From contig JAJYKG010000105.1 in assembly GCA_021788795.1 (NCBI GenBank), forward strand, positions 1 to 7,357: a stretch of 7,357 nt of DNA, written 5' to 3'. The translations under genes and the position numbers were made by a program. This document shows, piece after piece, positions 6,456 to 7,357 of this stretch. Below the pieces are notes generated by a model. It did not search any database, was not told the origin of the DNA, and was given only the letters and a program-made list of their open reading frames with translations. Within the stretch, counting starts at the first letter, position 1; the number at the start of each line of letters is the position of its first letter. Origin of the DNA: Thermoplasmata archaeon. GTDB lineage: Archaea; Thermoplasmatota; Thermoplasmata; RBG-16-68-12.

Positions 6456-6800
6456 CTACAAAGAGGCCACCGGGGCCCGAGCCCGGGGTGGCCATGGAGC
6501 CGGCGGGCTCCGTCCGCCACGCTTCACGGCCGCGCGCACCCACTCGGAGAGGAGCGGCGCCTGGTCGACCGCCATGACCCGCAGGAACCGCACGGCCCGC
6601 GTGTCGAACGGCCGCCCGGCCAGGATATCGTTGTACGTCCCGAGGAGCCAGAGGTAGCAGCTCGTGCAGAAGAAGAGCCCGTCCTTGTACTCCTCCATGT
6701 GGACCCGGGCGCAGACCCGGTGGCACGTCTCCATCTCGCCATCACAGTCCGCCTCGGGCTCCGTCGGGAGCCGGATCTCGCACACGGCGCATCGCGGCAA
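6456..6800 (-). CDS. Small Cys/His-rich zinc-finger protein (treble-clef or RING-like pattern)
   Basis: This protein of about 114 residues is not assignable to a named family. Counting from TTG 6800, likely metal ligands are C4/C7 (CAVC), C19, C26, H27, C30 and H34 (CHRVCARVH), and C45/C48 (CTSC). That is enough for two zinc sites in a compact N-terminal domain. A helical segment follows (about 49-92, YLWLLGTYNDILAGRPFD then VRFLRVMAVDQAPLLSEWV), and a Pro/Arg/Ala-rich tail that looks disordered. TTG 6800 is preceded by GAGGGG and by a TATA-like patch at the expected distance. TTG 6839 would add 13 Gly/Arg/Ala-rich residues that cover an inverted repeat, so I consider it less likely. Such small zinc proteins are common in archaea as nucleic-acid or protein-binding factors; no specific role is claimed. 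The same frame stays open beyond the TAG stop into a membrane-like segment. Confidence 0.7.
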   Translation of the reverse strand: MPRCAVCEIRLPTEPEADCDGEMETCHRVCARVHMEEYKDGLFFCTSCYLWLLGTYNDILAGRPFDTRAVRFLRVMAVDQAPLLSEWVRAAVKRGGRSPPAPWPPRARAPVASL

Positions 6801-6809
6801 GGATCCCCT

Positions 6810-6825
6810 CGCTCGGCCCCGAGCG
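6810..6825. promoter_or_regulatory. Inverted repeat between TATA-like box and start of the zinc-finger gene
   Basis: CGCTCGG and CCGAGCG are perfect 7-bp arms around a 2-bp centre. The element lies 10 nt upstream of TTG 6800 on the minus strand and about 20 nt downstream of the TATA-like patch, so it would fall at or near the transcription start. That is where an archaeal repressor operator would sit. It could also be an mRNA hairpin affecting initiation. Confidence 0.35.
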
Positions 6826-6837
6826 GGCCCGGCGCTC

Positions 6838-6844
6838 AAATATG
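6838..6844 (-). promoter_or_regulatory. TATA-like element for the zinc-finger gene
   Basis: The minus strand reads GCATATTTGAG here, an AT-rich island in GC-rich DNA. It lies about 38 nt upstream of TTG 6800. An archaeal TATA box works about 25 nt before the transcription start, which would put the start near 6810-6815 and make TTG 6839 too early to be translated. No strong BRE is evident, so this is a moderate inference. Confidence 0.35.
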
Positions 6845-6905
6845 CTCCGTACCCATAGTTGCCATCCCTCGGCCGTCCCTGGGACCCACTCCCGGGCAGG
6901 ATTTC

Positions 6906-6930
6906 GGTCGGCCGAGAGCCTCGGCTGACC
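6906..6930. repeat. 10-bp stem, 5-nt loop hairpin in the divergent intergenic region
   Basis: GGTCGGCCGA and TCGGCTGACC pair over ten positions, with one G-T (G-U in RNA) pair, around the loop GAGCC. It lies about 105 bp upstream of the zinc-finger start and about 125 bp upstream of the membrane-protein start. There is no T tract after it on either strand. It may be a regulatory site or part of a small RNA or leader. Confidence 0.4.
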
Positions 6931-6947
6931 TAAATCCACCCCGCGGC

Positions 6948-6964
6948 ACACGTGCAATACGTGT
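6948..6964. promoter_or_regulatory. Operator-like inverted repeat ACACGT-N5-ACGTGT
   Basis: Perfect 6-bp arms are separated by GCAAT, a total span of 17 bp, with arm centres one helical turn (11 bp) apart. This geometry is typical of a dimeric helix-turn-helix regulator site. It lies 93 bp upstream of the start at 7057 and could serve either divergent gene. No regulator gene is visible in the window. Confidence 0.35.
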
Positions 6965-6969
6965 CGTTA

Positions 6970-6986
6970 CGCATCGCGTCGCATCG
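6970..6986. repeat. Tandem CGCATCG direct repeat with 10-bp period
   Basis: CGCATCG occurs at 6970-6976 and again at 6980-6986, exactly 10 bp apart, so both copies face the same side of the helix. It lies between two inverted repeats upstream of the membrane-protein gene. It could be a tandem activator site, though two 7-bp copies are weak evidence on their own. Confidence 0.25.
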
Positions 6987-6992
6987 TACCAA

Positions 6993-7018
6993 GCGGATAA
7001 TCATAACCTCTTATCCGC
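6993..7018. promoter_or_regulatory. Inverted repeat GCGGATAA-N10-TTATCCGC in the probable promoter of the 7057 gene
   Basis: Perfect 8-bp arms flank a 10-bp AT-rich centre (TCATAACCTC). It is the most AT-rich patch before the start at 7057, ending 38 nt upstream of it. The centre could itself contain the TATA element, so a protein bound to both arms would block or bend the promoter. As RNA it would form a hairpin with a 10-nt loop, but no T run follows in either direction. A regulator operator overlapping the core promoter is the reading I favour. Confidence 0.45.
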
Positions 7019-7056
7019 CTGAGTCGCCCGACGCGTGGAAGGCCGCGTCGGAGCGA

Positions 7057-7357
7057 ATGAAGATGGAAGCCAAGGGGAAGCGAGTCGGGCGGGAGCGCTA
7101 CGCGGCGATGGTCCTGATCGGGGTCATCACAGGCGCGCTCCTCGTGGGAGTCGCGTGGGGCGGGTTCGGGATCCTCGGGACGCGCGGCGCGTCCGCGTCG
7201 GCGGGCACGGTCACGACCCTCTCGAGCTCCGGGGACATCGCCACGGGCGTCGGGATCTTCACGGAAGCCACGATCGGTCTCATGGTTGGGATCCTGTTCA
7301 TCGGGGCGTTCAGCCTCCAGATCGCGCGGAACTACTTCCTGCGCACCCTGGACAAGT
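7057..7357 (+). CDS. Membrane protein, N-terminal part (runs off the window)
   Basis: The frame from ATG 7057 is open to the window edge for 100 complete codons, with strong G/C third positions. The product starts with a basic stretch (MKMEAKGKRVGRERY) and a membrane helix at about 16-40 (AAMVLIGVITGALLVGVAWGG). A small Ala/Ser/Thr/Gly-rich loop follows, then a second helix at about 66-88 (GVGIFTEATIGLMVGILFIGAF), and then QIARNYFLRTLDK. I do not recognise a family; the first helix may be a signal anchor. GGAG at 7050-7053 is only 3 nt from ATG 7057 but 9 nt from ATG 7063, so ATG 7063 is an equally good start. The gene diverges from the zinc-finger gene and has inverted repeats in its promoter region. 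Confidence 0.75.
   Translation, partial: MKMEAKGKRVGRERYAAMVLIGVITGALLVGVAWGGFGILGTRGASASAGTVTTLSSSGDIATGVGIFTEATIGLMVGILFIGAFSLQIARNYFLRTLDK

Noticed and set aside
6456..6458. UAG as a recoded (for example pyrrolysine) codon joining the zinc finger to the downstream membrane-like segment
   Set aside because: No Pyl machinery or recoding element is visible, and the downstream segment is itself frameshifted; degradation or a normal stop is simpler.
6252..7022. A 256-codon plus-strand frame across the zinc-finger gene and the intergenic region
   Set aside because: It crosses a clear cysteine-patterned gene on the other strand and a repeat-rich intergenic region, and its composition is Arg/Pro/Gly-biased with no motif.
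1..7357. CRISPR arrays, transposases, rRNA and tRNA genes
   Set aside because: I scanned both strands by eye and saw no regularly spaced repeats, transposase-like proteins, terminal inverted repeats or tRNA T-arm patterns; a covariance-model search could still find a degenerate RNA.

Overview
This is a GC-rich, gene-dense window, most likely from an uncultured archaeon; a Thermoplasmata-like euryarchaeote would fit, but the phylum cannot be fixed from this sequence alone. The case for archaea is indirect. Genes overlap or nearly touch, TTG and possibly non-ATG starts occur, Zn-ribbon cysteine pairs sit inside ordinary enzymes, short AT-rich TATA-like patches replace -35/-10 promoters, and no bacterial-style T-tailed terminators are visible. 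A GC-rich bacterium is not excluded.

The left two thirds (1-4446, with an appended gene to 4744) is the 3' part of a plus-strand oligopeptide/dipeptide-type (Opp/Dpp/Nik) ABC importer operon. It holds a DppB-like permease, a fused permease-ATPase (DppC joined to DppD), and a DppF-like ATPase. The genes are joined by a 1-nt gap or by overlaps, so they are almost certainly co-transcribed and translationally coupled. The solute-binding protein gene is not in the window; at most its last codons lie at 2-31. The DppD half carries an extra insert of roughly 85 residues with a CxxC-x10-CxxC zinc-ribbon pattern. The DppF frame has no ATG, GTG or TTG before its conserved N-terminus; an ACG behind a GGAGG motif is the best start. 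A 103-residue protein with two membrane segments overlaps the end of DppF and closes the operon.

Convergent to it, with only 12 nt between the stops, is a minus-strand peptidase S13 / PBP4-type serine hydrolase (4757-5884). It has intact SxxK, SxN and KTG motifs but no signal peptide. Then follows about 375 bp of lower-GC DNA without a convincing gene (5885-6259), a short broken membrane-protein-like remnant (6260-6415), and a small Cys/His-rich zinc-finger protein (6456-6800), all on the minus strand. A divergent intergenic region of about 250 bp holds several inverted repeats and AT-rich patches. The window ends inside a plus-strand membrane protein gene (from 7057) that runs off the edge.

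Functionally, the importer would take up peptides or similar solutes into the cytoplasm using ATP. A leaderless S13-type hydrolase next door could act on imported peptides or D-amino-acid compounds, but this is inference from position only.
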